Assembly (NCBI RefSeq): GCF_015706575.1
Contig: NW_024037074.1
Span: 23,983,334-24,047,333 of the forward strand
Source of the DNA: Patiria miniata
Taxonomy: Eukaryota > Echinodermata > Asteroidea > Valvatida > Asterinidae
Reading direction: 5' to 3'
Length of the DNA: 64,000 bases
Below, in pieces: positions 11,353-26,300 of the stretch (positions are counted from its first letter, which is position 1; each line of letters begins with the position of its first letter). The translations under genes were made by a program, and so were the position numbers. A model generated the notes under the pieces. The model worked only from the letters and a program-made list of their open reading frames with translations, ran no database searches and was not told the DNA's origin.

Positions 11353-14300
11353 GTAAGGTGCAATTTTGTTAGGAGCTTCCTGGATCCTTTGAAATCCAAC
11401 AGTGTGCAGTAAAACATGAGCACCTTTTTGTGCTTGACAAGAGTGGGATGTTGTGCCTCATGTAAAGTCATGGTGTCAGGGTTTATGGTTCAACATCCTT
11501 CATAGTGTTTGATTTTGGAGGGTTTGGAGAATGAGGATTAACCGTAATCCCCTTGGCCCTTTTTGCTAGGTACCATACTCGATCTTCCAAAATCTTTCAA
11601 AATTGTGCACTTGTCTGCAAATGAAGGATGCCCACTGCCTCAATCCTTCAAAATCGTCCAACAGCCCTGCCTCTCAAAATGCATTCAGCCTCAGTTCTCT
11701 AAAGTCCTCCTCTTCTTCAAATACCATTCAGCCTAAATTCTCCAAAATCAACTGATACTGAATGTACATGTTCAGTCCTCCAAAATTGTATGTTACATTC
11801 AGCCTCAGTCCTCCCAAATCCTCCAAAACCGCCTGGAGGACTTAGGAGGATTGAGGAAGGTTAGGGCTAAGTGCAGTCTTGTCGAACAAAAATTGAAAAA
11901 TTGAACACACAGCATAAAGATGTGCTGGTAGAATATGTGTAGTCTTGTAGATGAATGTTTATAATCAAAAAGTAAAAGTAAGATCTGTCGTGATTCTTGA
12001 GCCAATATGGCCCATCATACCGGTGTTTATCTCTGATTTCAGTGGCATGAAACGACTGAGAATATTTCTATTCCCCCTGGATGGGATGCCAGTCCATTGC
12101 AGGTTACTCCCCAGCTAATGCCAGTACCTATTTACTCCTGGGTGGAGAGTGGCAAGTGGGGGTAAAGTGGCATGCCCAAAGACACAATGTATGGCCATTT
12201 AGAATTGTGAGCCAGCATGCAAAATTGTTGGAATTTGTTGGTCATTCATTGCTTTGACTGTCCTCAGGTTTACTTGGCTCCTATCCTGCGGCACAAGACC
12301 AGCCCATCGCAGGAACTGGCGGCAAAGTATGGGTTATACTCGATGAAAGTTCTCCGCGCCTGTGTGCAGCAGTTGACGGTCCTCAAGACCGGCCATGCCA
12401 CCATCATAGGGATTATCCGCATTGCAAACAGGAGCTACCAGTGCATCCGCAAGGCCCGGAAACACACCAAGATGGTGCCGCTGTCGTTGGAGAAGCTGCT
12501 GTTTCACATGGTGGTGCAGAGTATGGCCAAGGGACTGGTCGCAGACGCCACGGCGTTTGCAAGGAATCTGCACGAGCATCTCAGCCTGTGTCGGCATAAC
12601 TTTGTCACTGGGGACAGCATCGATAACGAGTACGACACGGTGTGCAAGCAGGCCTTCAACCAGCTCTGGAAGGCCTGCGTGGACCTGGAGCACTCCTCCA
12701 AGCAGGCGGCCACTAAACACATGGTGGTGCTGGATGTCCGGTCACAGTCGCTCGCCTTCTTGATGCTGACAAGCTACGAAGTCTCCTGGGTGGTCGAGAG
12801 AGCTCTCCGGGCCATTGCCGAGTTTGACCGAGCCAGCAACAACTCTCTGGATGAGAATAATCAAGTGCTTGAGTTCCTTCAAAGTATCTTGGACACCTTG
12901 CTCAACAACCTAGGAGACACCAAGAAAAATCGGGAACTGCAACCAGAGGAGGCATCAGAGCTTCTGTCTTCCCTGTTTGAACTGAGTCTCCAGTTTGCAA
13001 AGCGTTGTAGTCATCTCAAGAGACCCGAAGAAGCCCTGACCCTGCATGAAAAACTCCAAGAGATTATCGTCAGCAAGTGTAGCAGACATTCCCAGAAACT
13101 TTACATTGCTGCAGTCAGCATGATTGAAACTACCCTCTGCATGAGAAGACTTTCGTCATCGGATGCCTCCAAAACTGCGAAGAGGTCCAAGTCCCAAAAG
13201 CCAGGAGATCTGGTTGGGACTATCAAAGAGAGAATTGAGGGTGTAGTGAGTAGCATCTCCAAGATACTCGAACAGGGGGATCCTGATTTTAAGGCTGTCC
13301 ATTGCCTCGTGGAGGCTCTAGAGTTCTTCAAAAAGAGGTTTGAGGGCGCTTCTAGCCAGCAAGGTAGGTCGGGAAGCCCCTCTCCAACCGCGGTATCTGA
13401 GGAGCTGGTTCCATCAGTGGATGCCGCCTTGAAGCTCCTGGTGGACCTGCTCCAGGTGCAGAGAGAGCACCTGCAGACCACCTGCAGCACGGCCAAGGAG
13501 TCGTCTGCTGGCAAGGGCAAACAGCAGAGGATGTCGCTCCAGAAGGCAGTCAACAGACAGCTGGCAGTGCTCAACCTCATGTCCGTCCTCCTGCTGAATC
13601 GAATGGACCACACCGAAGCAGCGGCCAGGAGGATGACAGAGGATGCACTGAGTGTTTGCCAGAGAACCAAGGCTGTCATTGAGGAGGTGTCCAGTGGAGC
13701 AGGGGGAGCCTTATCAAACAATGAGCACAGGTGGTTAGGTGGGTTTGTTGTTGTTGTTGTAGTTGATCTTAGGCATTCATCATGTTTCAGACCCCTCTGT
13801 GTTTTTAGTTTGCTCTAGTTACTTCTTACATGGTGTAAGAAGTTACTTCTTACTTTTTTTTTATTTAGAAAAATGTGACACGCTTCCCCATTTTAGCAGT
13901 AGGACACGTGCGAGTCATTTCGTTCTTTTATATGGAACAGGGTCCCAACTTAATGATTGCCAACTTCTAAAGCAAACTATGAAGTTTACAACCTAAAATC
14001 TTTGTTAGTATACACAATTTTATGGACTACTGAATGATTCAAGCTGACAAAACAAGTTATAGAAATTTGAATGTTAACGAAAAATTCCCACAAGTTGCCT
14101 ACAGAGGATTATGGCTGTCCTTGAATATACACAATCGGGAAACGTTAACCAGCACAGGATTGGATGGCTTAGTTTTTATAGTGATGTTATCGTGTTCCGG
14201 AGGTCTCACAAAGTACATGTAGGCCCCCAAACTGTCATTTTTTGGTCTATTTTTTTCTGCAGGGACCAATGCATATAACCTGGGCCTAATGTGCTACAGG

Positions 14301-17300
14301 AAGAAATGGTACTTAGACGCTGTCCCACTGTTGAGCGTGGCCTGTGAGCAACTGCAGGTATGGTGTGTTACAAAGGAACTTATGGATGAGGAAAAAGTCA
14401 ACAAGGTATGAAAGGAATATTCCTTAAATGGAAATAGTAAATATCCACATTTCTTTCAATGAACTGAATATTTTTCAAAATATTTTAAGTGTGGACTTTC
14501 TAACAATTTGGGGCCACTTTTGCAAACAAGAAATTGGAGGTGTTATGGCTCCTTGAATCACACTCTTTAACCCTTACTGCCCTGAATCCTTCAAAATCCT
14601 CTTTGCCAAAGTGGAGGAATTTGGAGGATTGAGGTTACATGGCAAAAGTGCGTTACTGATTTCGTAGGATGCACTTTATCAAGGTCTTGGGCCGGATCTT
14701 GTGTTGTTTTTGCTCAGCCATGCATAAATATAGGCCTGAATTATGCTTGAAATCCACCGTACTGCTCAGGATGTCACTGGCCAAGCCTCAACATATTGAC
14801 AGTCACTGCTGCAGGATTTTGCAGAATTCAGGCAGTTGTCACCCCTCCATGGACCATATATTCAAGAAACAATGGAGGAATTTGCAGGATTGAGGCTATT
14901 ATGCTATTTCTCCATGAGGCCAATTGGAGGATTTTGCAGGATTGAGGCTATATCCTCGCAAAAAGGCTTAGAGAGTTAGGGTCTTAAATGGAAATAGTAA
15001 ATATCCACATTTCTTTCAATGAACTGAATATTTTTCAAAATATTCCAAGTTTGTACTTTCTAACAGTTTGGGGCCACTTTTGTAAACAAGATATTGGCAG
15101 TTTTATGGCTCCTTGAATTACGCTCTTTAAATTTGTATGTGGTCAGTGGTTTTATTGAAGATGTTTCTAAAGTGTGTTGTGCAGTATTGCATCATAGAAA
15201 ATGATAACAGTGTTGGACGCATGTGCCGTGGTACTTAGGTTCAAACCTTGACAGGGAAAATGGCGCTTGTGTTCTTGGGCAAGACAGTTTACCACAATTG
15301 CCTCTCTGTACCCAGGAGTATGAATGGGTAACTGTGAGGATAGAGACCAGATGGCGCTGATCTCGAGCTGCTGCAGAAAAATGGTCTCATGGCCTGATGA
15401 ACAGGGGTAATTATTGTGAAGCGCTTTGAGACCTTTGGTCTTAACCTAGCACCAGGAAGCTCGACTGCAGAGTCGAAAAGTGATCTCTGTGTTTTGTGAA
15501 ACCCTTCTTTTTATTTCCTATTTTCTTCTTAGGTCCAGCTGCCAAGCAAGTACGAACTCCTGGTTGACTGCCAACGAAAGGCTGGCCGGCACCGCGAGGC
15601 CATGCAGACAGCCGTGACCTACCTCTGGGCCCACGCCAGTCACCTGACAGATCAGCTGACCACTCCCGTAGAGTACTGGGTCAAAGCCAAGAGAGATATT
15701 GTGAAAAGTGCAGAGGACGAACAGCTCAGAACAAGGTGATGTGAATTTTGTAAAATATGGAGTTTTTTTACATAGGGATCGATTTAACAAAGCAGTATGA
15801 TTATTATGTTTTTAACTTATGATGAATATGACATTGTAACTTGTGATGGCTGAATGATTTACGGAAACTTTCAATGGGTTGAATGCATCTCAACTTTCGT
15901 GGCAGCAAATTGAAAAATTACTATGAGTCTTTGGGTCATTGTAAGGGAACGTCTCCAAAGTGGGAACGCTTGGAACGTTCCCAAGAGCCAGTAGCTACAG
16001 AGTCGGGTTGAAACATTTCATGAAGGGGTGGTTTGGAAGAGAGAAATACATTTTCCACCAATTTTGTATTGAATAGAAGTTCATTTTACATGTAACTGTA
16101 AATCACGAGACAAGGATCTGTCTTATATATAAAACAAATATTGAGTGGCTTTAAATTGTGAAATGGGAGGAATATGATCGCTCGGTAAAATCTGGACTTT
16201 TCATTTTCACTCGACTTCGTCTTGTGAAATGGAAAAGTCCAGCTTTTACCTTGCGATAATATTCCTCCCATTCCACTCTGAGCCACTCAATATTTGTATA
16301 CTGAAAACACCTTTTCAACTGGTTTCATTACAATGAGAGTTGTGAAATCCTTTGAAGAAGCCTCCACTCGGAGAATACCACCTGTTTCCATAAGGATAAG
16401 CACAGGAATAACAGGTGTTTTCCATCTGAGGACACCGCACTACACGTCTTGCCCTCCTTACGTGACCATTGTTCTCCTTCCTCTTTGCTTCATGCAGGAC
16501 CCTGTTTGATGCCATTCAGGAAATGGAGGGAACCATCTCGGACGAGAGCTGTAGTCTTGTCTCCAGGCTGCTTGAACAGGAACTCAGCATCTACAAAGCA
16601 CAAAGGTACCAATAATAAGTCTATTTGCTGACATAATACGAGTGTAACTGTGGCAACTTGATGGACCCTTCAGGCATGAGAATCTTCTTGTTTTAACAGG
16701 AATTCCTGGGGGTTTTGGCCCAAATTTCCGCGTTTTTATTTATTTTGAGCCTGTTTTGGGGGCATTTTTGCCTGAATTCACATCTTTTTCCCTTTTTTGC
16801 ACAATTCATTCTCATGCCTGACCCTTACATAAAATGAGAATGGGATTCTTTGTTGACGTAGAAATCAGTCCTACAATTATGATTTTTCTGCTGAAAAAAA
16901 ATCCCGAAAAACGCAGATATTGAAAACTTTGCTGATTCTGGTAATCTGTATAATGTTGTGGATAAAGTGGAGCATGTTTCACGAGGTTGTCCGGTAAACA
17001 TATACACAGGCAAATTGAATTTCCATGTGCCAATTGACTGGAACATTCTGTGACACATTTAAGACGAGCCTATTTGAGGTATGGCCGACACAATAAGAGG
17101 TGCGCTGTTTTAATTGGGTAAAGTCTTCTAAAATATTTACCGGAACCAAATAGCAGCCTTCTATTATGGCGGCCTTACCCATAGGCTAATTGGCACTTTT
17201 GGCATAAAAATAATTCACCAACATTAGTGCATCACGACAAAAGTACATTCACTAAAGTGCATTCACTCGTGCGTAACCTCCAAAGTGGGCAATGTTACTG

Positions 17301-20300
17301 CCCGCAGTTAGTACAAAGTACAACCCGTTCGATTGAATTCGTAAGTCTTTGCACAAATTGCAAACCTTACAAAAGACGAGGATTTCAAGACAGCTCATCA
17401 AAGCAGCCCTGGCTGATTCATCAAGTTGTGAATGAATCAGTAGTATTCCACCGGTGACGATGATTATTTCATCTATGGAATCGCCGGCACCTCTGTCATT
17501 CATATTTAATTGTAATCCCTCCTTCCGTCCCCCACCCCCATTCATCTGTGATTGATCACACACCACCCGTCAGCATGTATAATTCATCTAAGTCCTATTC
17601 AGAAGCGAACTCTCTTTTCCCATGACGATGGATCACCTTTTTACAAATTAGAAGACATCACTTTTCTCAATTTGTTAGTAATCCCCTTTATTGCGCATAT
17701 CTGCCTCCAACATTGTACTATTTTTTAATAGCCTGTGAGACACTTCATCATGTGAAAAGCATCGGAAAAGAAATTTGAACAATGGGGGCGATCCGCAAAA
17801 ATTGAAATACCTCAGGTTTTTTGTTCCGGAGGACGCATGACCATTGTGACAGTTTGAGTTTTATTGGTCGTAATCAACATTAGCACATTGTGCCAAGCTG
17901 AATACGGTGATTGGGATGAAAAGGTTGTGCATTTCAACGAGTTCACAGAATGTGCCATTGAATTTATTTCATTAGTTTGACAAAGCATTTAACTGGATGG
18001 ACTACAAATTGCTTGCAAAATGGTTGTGTTCTGAATTGATTAACCTAGATAGAAATTGTTACCATACCCTGGTTAATACGACTTGCAGCAGAATCCAACA
18101 ATGGGCAATTTCCGTTTAAAGGTAGAGTAGGTCATTTGCAGCTGTCGAAAAAGGAACTGACAAAATGAGATACATATAGTGATTAAACATAGTCATGGCA
18201 CTAAACTCCCTGTGAAAGTATTCCTTCTGGCATGCTGTCATTTTGAAGAAGACAATGAAAGAAGGCAATTTCCAAAGACGTGTCAAGTGACGCATTTTGA
18301 GAAATTTCCGTTGGTAGTTTGAAGTTGGGTTTGTAATTTGGCAAATCCGTGAATGGGTGCTCTCAAGCGTTGACACGACACACACCTGCACAAGGTTGCT
18401 GTTATTTCGCTGTTTCAGTGCATGACATCGCGCAGCTGCAATCGGCTGAACAAGAACGTGTCTCGGATGCTGATTTCGGGCGCAATTCAAAACATGACTC
18501 CCCAACTTTTGAATTGAAAACGAGATCCTAGAATTTTCTTGGAATATATACATCATTCACTGAGCTAAAACTTCATCAGGTTAGTTGACAACAACCCGTC
18601 TTTAAATTTTGAGCATTTTTGTTACTTCACAAAAAAAATGCACAAATGACAAATGATCTCCCCTACCTTTAACGCTGTTCATCTGAAAAGTGAATAATAC
18701 AGGGTGAGTAAAAAAAAAGAAATGTCAGGACTATTGTTTTAGTGAAGTTCTTCATGTAGCACTTTGAAAATATAGGATATGAAAGCCCAATTCATAAGCT
18801 TTCTTTTAGTACAAGAATCATTCAAATCACTCATGTACTTTTCAAGTTACGGAATTTTAAACACAACCACCATTTTAAAGTTCTGTCCACGGATCACAAA
18901 AAAGGTGTGTGTTCTTTCAGCAAAACGAAAACAATTCACACACATCCCTATGGTGTGTGATTTGTTTTCGTTTTGCTGAAAGAACACCAAACCTTTCTGT
19001 GATCCGTGGACAGAATCTTAAAACAGTGGTTGTGTTTAAAATTCTATCACTTGAAAAGTACATGAGTGATTTGAATGATTCTTGTACTACAACAAAGTTT
19101 ATGAATTGGGCTTTCATATCGTAGATCTTGAAAGTGCTACATGCAGAACTTCACTATCAAAAACAATAGTCCCGACATTTGGGTTTCCTTTTTTTTTACT
19201 CACCCTGTAGAACCCTTGCTGTTGTATTCTTGTTAATAGATTCAGCAGGTCAGTAGCTTTGCTGTCAGGGGTTGAGGATGAAGTAGCACCATTTAGTTGA
19301 ATTTCTTTTGGTATTTTTTTTGTTTGATTGTGCAAGATTGTTCTATAAGTGAAGACATGTAATGACTTGCCAAACTTTTTGAACCAGTTAATGTCGGAGG
19401 ACGTGTAAACACGATCTGGCAATATACATTCACAGGGGCGGGTGACGGGTTAAATCGTCAAGCTTTCCCTGCGTCTCCGTCGGTGGACATGTATACACGT
19501 CAGTGGTTCCCGTCAGTTTTTAACACACCATGTACATATTACTCTCGAGAGTCAGTATTTGTGGTGCTTGATTAAAAAAAAATTGGCCGATATATCTTGT
19601 CTTTTTCAAAAACGGTGTTTTTCGACCAAAAATAACCCCGGCAACAAGTGGTTGAATGTAGCTAAGTGAAAGGTCCCGCTTTTTCTGACTGGGTTCAGCT
19701 GGTTAACCTTAATAAAGTGACAAAGAAAAACTAGTATAATTGCAGTTATTAAATTAACGAAAGAAATATATTCATGCAAATTTATTCCGGAAAATGAAAT
19801 AATCATGTAACAAATTTGACCCGACTTCAAACGTTCCTACTTTTATGAAGTGTAATAAATATAATTTCTACCCTTGTTCTTTCTGCCCAGATATGATACC
19901 ACCGTAGAGCAATACGCCGTAGTGTGTGATCTACTCAGCCTGTACAGCGATGACAAGATGAGACTGCACCGAGCACACGCCCACATTGAGCAGGCCCAGC
20001 TACTCCGAGATGGCACACTGGACACTGACTGGTACACTCAAATTACAATGTTCTCTAAGTATCTTAAGATAATTTGTTCTCTTGTTCATTTTTGCATTAC
20101 TCATTTAATTTCCAAGCATTTGTGGATAGCACATTTAGGGTCCAAAGTATGACAATTTTTCTGTCCCTGTTAACTTTAGTACTTCATAATTTGCTGTGGG
20201 GTGCTGTGGTCCAATGGTTACGGTGTTCGACTCGTGTGCCGTGGTACATGGGTTTGAATCCTGATGGGGAACATGGTGCTTGTGCTCTTGAGCAAGGCAC

Positions 20301-23300
20301 TTTACCATTATTGCTTCGTCCTTCGGATGGGACGTAAAGCCGTAGGTCCCGTGTGTTGTGTAATGCACGTTAAAGAACCCAGTAACACTTAAGAGAAGGG
20401 GTTTGCCCCGGTGTTTCTGGCAGTGGCTGCAATATGCGCCACATTACCTTGTATACCCTTTATAAAGGTGCTACATAATAAGTCTCATATTTCTCATGAA
20501 ACTTCATTTACCTGTCTTTAAAAATAGACATAATTACCAGCGCCTTGAGTACCTAGTTGTTGGTAGATACGTGCGCTAAATAAGACTCTGGTATTACTCC
20601 GGTATTATTCATTCAATCATCATTAAGAATGACTTCAATAATTTCTTGTTTGTTGGGTGGGTATTTTGCATAATCACTCTTGGAGGACGAATGCGTTAAC
20701 AAGTGTTTCAGAATTACAAAATCATAGACATCAGATGTAACAGGGACAGGAGAAAAAAAGTGGACCCCAAATTTATATAATGACCCGATTTCATTTATGG
20801 TGTATTGGTAGTTTGGGTAATATTGCGCTATTCTTCGACGTGAAATCAAACAAAGTAAACATTATTGTGAAGAGTGGTCACTGTTTATAACTTGACATTG
20901 TTTCCAGCTCTCCCGTTGACTGCTGCAAAGAGGCGCTTCACCTTCTGGAGGACCTGGCCCAAGACTTCCTGCAGCAGCAGCAACAGGAGCAGAGCAGCAA
21001 AGACTACCTGGTGGTGTTTGATTTGCTCGCCACGGCCCACTTCTGGTTGTACATCTGCCAGAGCGAGGCAAATCAGGTCAGCCGACTTGAAAAAAAAATG
21101 ACTGGATTGCTTATTTTTGCTAGGATTGTGACTTTGGGCGTGATCCCTAGCTACGTGGCATATACGGGCACACAGCTCCTGACTTGTGCCTTTGAACAAA
21201 GACATTGACAAAATGGGGAACAGCCAACATAGAGCTGGATACTTGAATGGTAGAGCACCGGTTCAGTATTCCGGAGGTCGCAGGTTCTAGCCCCCTCTAG
21301 TCAGTTTCTTTGTTCAACTTTTAAATCTTGGGGGGGGGGGGAAAAGATGAAAATGATTTTTTGAAACCTTATGCAAGAGTCGGTATTGTGCATCAGAACT
21401 GGGTGCCCGAGTACCCGACCGCTGATGTCAGGAACAGGTTCCAGATTATGGGATCGGGTACCTGTAACCAACTTTGCAATTTACTTGGTAACTTCTCAGA
21501 CAATGAAAAAGAAAGGTTTTGAATGCCATTTGTGCAGAATCTTTAAAATAAAAAACCAGGCTAGATGGAAAACCAAAACAGATTTTAGATTTATGTGCAA
21601 TTTAATATGCGACAGATGACAGTTGCGAAAGTTGCAGTTTACACTGTAAAGCTGTGAAGCCCTTCAGACAACTTCCAGGATTTGAATTTTGGGGTGGCTT
21701 TCTTTTGCGGGCACCAGGGCACCCGTGTTTTACTTCAATAGGGTACCCGGCTCCTGTACTCCCCGTTAATGTACACCACTAGTACTGTCACGCAAAAGTC
21801 CATATTGATGTTGTACTGCATTTTGTTCAACATGGTGCTTATGTCTTCTACCATCGCCAGGCAACTTACATCACCTCCCAGTTCCCCAGCACCAAAGAAG
21901 ATCCCGTCCAACCAGAGTCCCTCGAAGCACCCACCGCCAAGAAGGACAAAGCCTCCAGCTACGTCCCGTCCACCTCCTACACCTTAGCAGCCGAGCATGC
22001 GGCCACCGAGCCGCTGGACCGGGCCCTGGACATCTGGAGCGACCTCATGACCGCAGACGGCTGCAACCAGTCCATGTTCAACGATCCATCCTCCACAGGT
22101 TACTGCCTGAAGGTGGCTGCCTCGCTGTGCGAACTGGCCGACAGGGTAAGGGATTTGAGTCATGATCAGTGGTTGCGGGGAATCAAGTTTAGTTTAATTT
22201 GAACTAGTCACCAGACTCTTTCAATTTGAATAAGTCAGGAGACTACTATGACATGCAAAGGCAACTTATAGACACAATAAGCCTTGCATTAATGCATTGA
22301 TTTGTATCACCATTAGGCCAAAAAAAATTGTTGTGTTGCTGTCAAATGAAAAATATGAGGAGGGTCGGTTGGTTGGGTTTTTTTTTGGGGGGGGGGAGGT
22401 ATACATAGATCACATATAGGTCTGCACCTTCTTCTATTACATTCGGTTACCAGTTCACGTCTACCAACGTCCTCGAAACGTTTCTAAGGCTACATGCCAA
22501 CTACACTGTGTGCATGTATACAATGTACACATGTACACAATGTATGCCCCAAGCCTCAGCCTCAGTTACACATAACAAAATACGGTAAATGTGAGCTGTA
22601 CTACCATATAGGTATGTACATTTTGTAACGAAATGAAAAATTATGGCATTACAAAGAAACAGTAATGGTAAGGTTAAAGTTTGTATATATTTTTTCAAGT
22701 GGAAAAAAATGGAAAAAAAAAAACCCAGAGATTACCAGATTTTTGGGTCTGTAGGATGAGAGCAACACAATTTTGTTTGCCTTATGTCATACAAATCAGA
22801 GATTTTCCATACGCATGGAAATTCAATGTTGCGTTTTGCCTTCACCGACGCAATTATAAACACTGTATACTTTGTATTAATCAAGTAGGACTTGAACCCA
22901 CGACCTCCTGCTTACTAGTGCAGACTTCTCACCACTCGACCATAAGTTTCTGCTACAGTTAAAAAGCATTCGTTTATTGTAAGCAGAAATTAATTTACTG
23001 CAAGTAAAAAAACTACATGAAATCTTTCGGTTTGCGGTAACACCATGTGGTAATAACTACTGCTTAGAGAAATATTTAGTTCGGAAAAGAACTTGTCCTG
23101 CTTATTATCAACTTCGCTAAGTAGTTTTTTGTTCTGATAAGAACAGTCCTGCTGTAAGTTCTAAACGAACTTGTCTTTGTCTCCTGACGATGACTAGAGC
23201 AGGCTAGTCGAAACGTTGAGAGCAAAGACAATTTCATTTAGAACTAACAGCAGGACTGTTCTTATCAGAAAAAAAAAAACTACTTAGCGAAGTTGATAAT

Positions 23301-26300
23301 AAGCAGGACAAGTTCTTTTCAGAACTAAATATCTTCTAAGCAGTAGTTATTACCACATGGTGTTACCGCAAACCGAAACGATACCGATACTCCACCATGC
23401 AAAGCCTCAAATCTTATACATGAAATCTGACAATTTGTTTGAAAATACACTCTACAGCCTATCCAGCAAGTCCAAGCCTTGAACCTCCTGGCCCTCCTGT
23501 CCACCGCTACCTCATCCAACGAGGATACCATCCTGGCCTACTGTCAGATCATCCAAGCACTGTGTCGCCTGGGAGCCTTCCAGGAGGCTGAGAGTCTGCT
23601 TGCCCGTGCCCAGACTCTGATGGGGAAGGCGGTGCCTGATGGTGACGAAGGGACGGGATTGGAAGCTGCGTTCACGATCACTAAGTGCTATGTTATGCTC
23701 GCCGCTCGCAAGGTATGTGCACTGCCTGTGAATTTTTTAACCTATTTTTAAATTTATTTGTTATATTTCTTTACCCAGGGTATTTCCAAACAGTGAAAAA
23801 AAGTACTGTGCACTGGAGTGCTGTGTCGTTGTTGTGGTCTGGTTCATCATATGTCTCTTACAAGTGCAGTCACAAGTAAATCAGAAGTCCGGTCAGAAGT
23901 ATCCGATGAATTTCCTTGTCACTGTTCATTTGAACAGTTTCTTGCTTGAATCGGCGTTGGATGAGTTGCGATGGAATATTTAAGAGTTGCATGTACAGGA
24001 TGAGTAAAAAAACAAAAAAAACCAAATGTCGGGACTATTGTTTTAGTGAAGTTCTGCATGTAGCACTTTCAACATCTAGGAGATGAAAGCCCAATTCATA
24101 AGCTTTCTTTTAGTACAAGAATCATTCAAATCACTTATGTACTTTTCAAGTTACGTAATTTTAAATACAACCACTGCTTTAAAGTTCTGTCCATGGATCA
24201 CAAAAAAAGGTGTGCGTTCTTTCAGCAAACAATTCACACACATCCCTATGTGATTCGTTTTCGTTTTGCTGAAAGAACACTTACCTTTTTGTGATCCGTG
24301 GATCACAAAAACTTTAAAACGATGGTTGTGTTTTTTGGCATTTTAAGTGATCTGGCTTCACTCGTTTTGAAACGTATTTGGTAACGTATTTGCTTACGAA
24401 GGCAAAATTTGAACCTTATTGAAGGGTCTTATAGAACAAGGTTTAACTCTCTATTATACAGAGGTTTTTGATCTTGTCTTTCTATTAAGACTGGTCAGTT
24501 GGAAAAGCTTTAAATAAATTGCTTACTATTCCTGTGCAGTAAGGCAAAACCAAATCACACAGCGGATAAAGGATTGTTTTGCACATTCATTCAAGGATTG
24601 TTTTGTAATTCATTTCCAGATTGGAGATTTTGAAACACTCCTGGGGAAAGCCCTCCGGATCCACGGCCACAAGCGCCGTTCCCGTCAGTCCTACCTCCGG
24701 AACGCCTCCCTCAAGCACCTCCAGGCCCTCTACCTGCTGCGCCCACCCACGGAGCGATCCCAGGATGTGTCGGTACGCCGCGACCTCATCCCCGACGACC
24801 TCTCGCCCCTGGAGCTCCGGGCGGAAGCCATGCGGCTCCAGATGGGGGTGGGCAGGTTGGTGCTGGGCGAGGCGGTGTTTGGCAGCGAGCAGAGCGTGCA
24901 AGGAGACGGGTTCAAGCTGGCCGCTGTAGGCAATGATTCAGGTGAAAATTACTGGTTTTTACCAAGATGTAATATGCATGTGGCTCTGGTTTCATAATTT
25001 TATATGGCTTTATACTTATATATGGTTGCGGAAGTTTCAAGATTTTTAGCTGCAGGTAGCAGCTCAGCAAATCAGCATGTCTCTGCGTTAGTCCGCACGT
25101 TAGTTGGTTAGTTTAGTTAGTAACAAACGTTGACATTGTCTATTGCTCCTACATATTTTGACCAATCTCAACCAAACTTTGTCAAAAGTATCAGTAGCCC
25201 AGCCCCAGCATGTCACATGACCAAACTGGGATCAAAGGTCATCATGGGTCAAGGTCAAGATAACGTCAAATTTCTAATAAGCTCAAAGATGGCAAAAGTA
25301 GCACTGTCAACATGTTGGCCTTGGTCAAACATTAAAAAAAATGTCCATGGTGACCTCTTCATCTGACCTACAGCTATGGGGTCAAAGGTCAAAATAAGGT
25401 GAACACGAATTCGGTGGCCCGCAGCTTCCGAGATCTGATTGAGCTTGTTTGTTCTGTTTATTCAAAGCTGCCTAACAGGAAACAAATCTTACAAAATGAG
25501 AACAGGGTATTCATTTGTGTTCTCCCTCTTGCAGGCTGGAACGACATAGAGTTCAACCAGTGGACGGTGCTGGCCAGCGTGCTGCAGTCTCTGTACGACG
25601 TGGGCAGTCTGTACATGGAGCAAGGATGCACCAGGGAGGCTAAGAGTTATCTCAAGGAGGGCCTCGTACTCGCAGACAAGTTCATGCTGCCCAGAAGGTT
25701 TCACTCAAAAATCTATTTTTTATCTTTGCACAGTTTTAATCAAGTCAATCACAAGTCAAATCACAAGTAAGAGAAGATGAAAAAGTAAAACGGAATGCCT
25801 TACCACAGAATATCTTGCCATTTGATGTCAGACTAGGTGATTTGTGACTGACTTTATGATTGCTTGTAATACCTTCATAACAGCTCTGAAATGAAACAAG
25901 AAGTACGTCGAGCTTGTTGAAATATGTGAAAGCTCAGTCACTTTGCCTTACCAAAAAAAAAAATTCTGTGGGGACTTGTCCATTATTACACCTGAAACCC
26001 TCCTCATTGTTGTATTTTCTTGGTCATTTTCTGAGTGCTTTGTAACCCTAGGAAAAGGCCTATTGAAATGTTATTTCTCTCTCCCGCATTTATGAGAAAA
26101 AAGGTGACATTGTTAGTATGTGTCTACTACTACAATACTCAGAATGCAAAAAATGTGTCAATGAGGGCAGCAAACAGAAATAGTCAGTTTGATGACGTCA
26201 TGCAACGGCGCTTGCACACCACCCCACCTCCCCCCCCCCCCCCCCCACCCACACAAAAAAAAAATCTTAAGGTTGCTTGGTCTGTATTGGGCTGAACATA

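Noticed and set aside
12422-12763. 113-codon frame overlapping separase exon 2 in another plus frame
   Set aside because: Trp/Cys/Ser/Arg-rich frame shadow of the GC-rich exon.
13101-13721. 206-codon open frame antisense to separase exon 2
   Set aside because: A codon shadow of a GC-rich exon; no known domain and no splice context.
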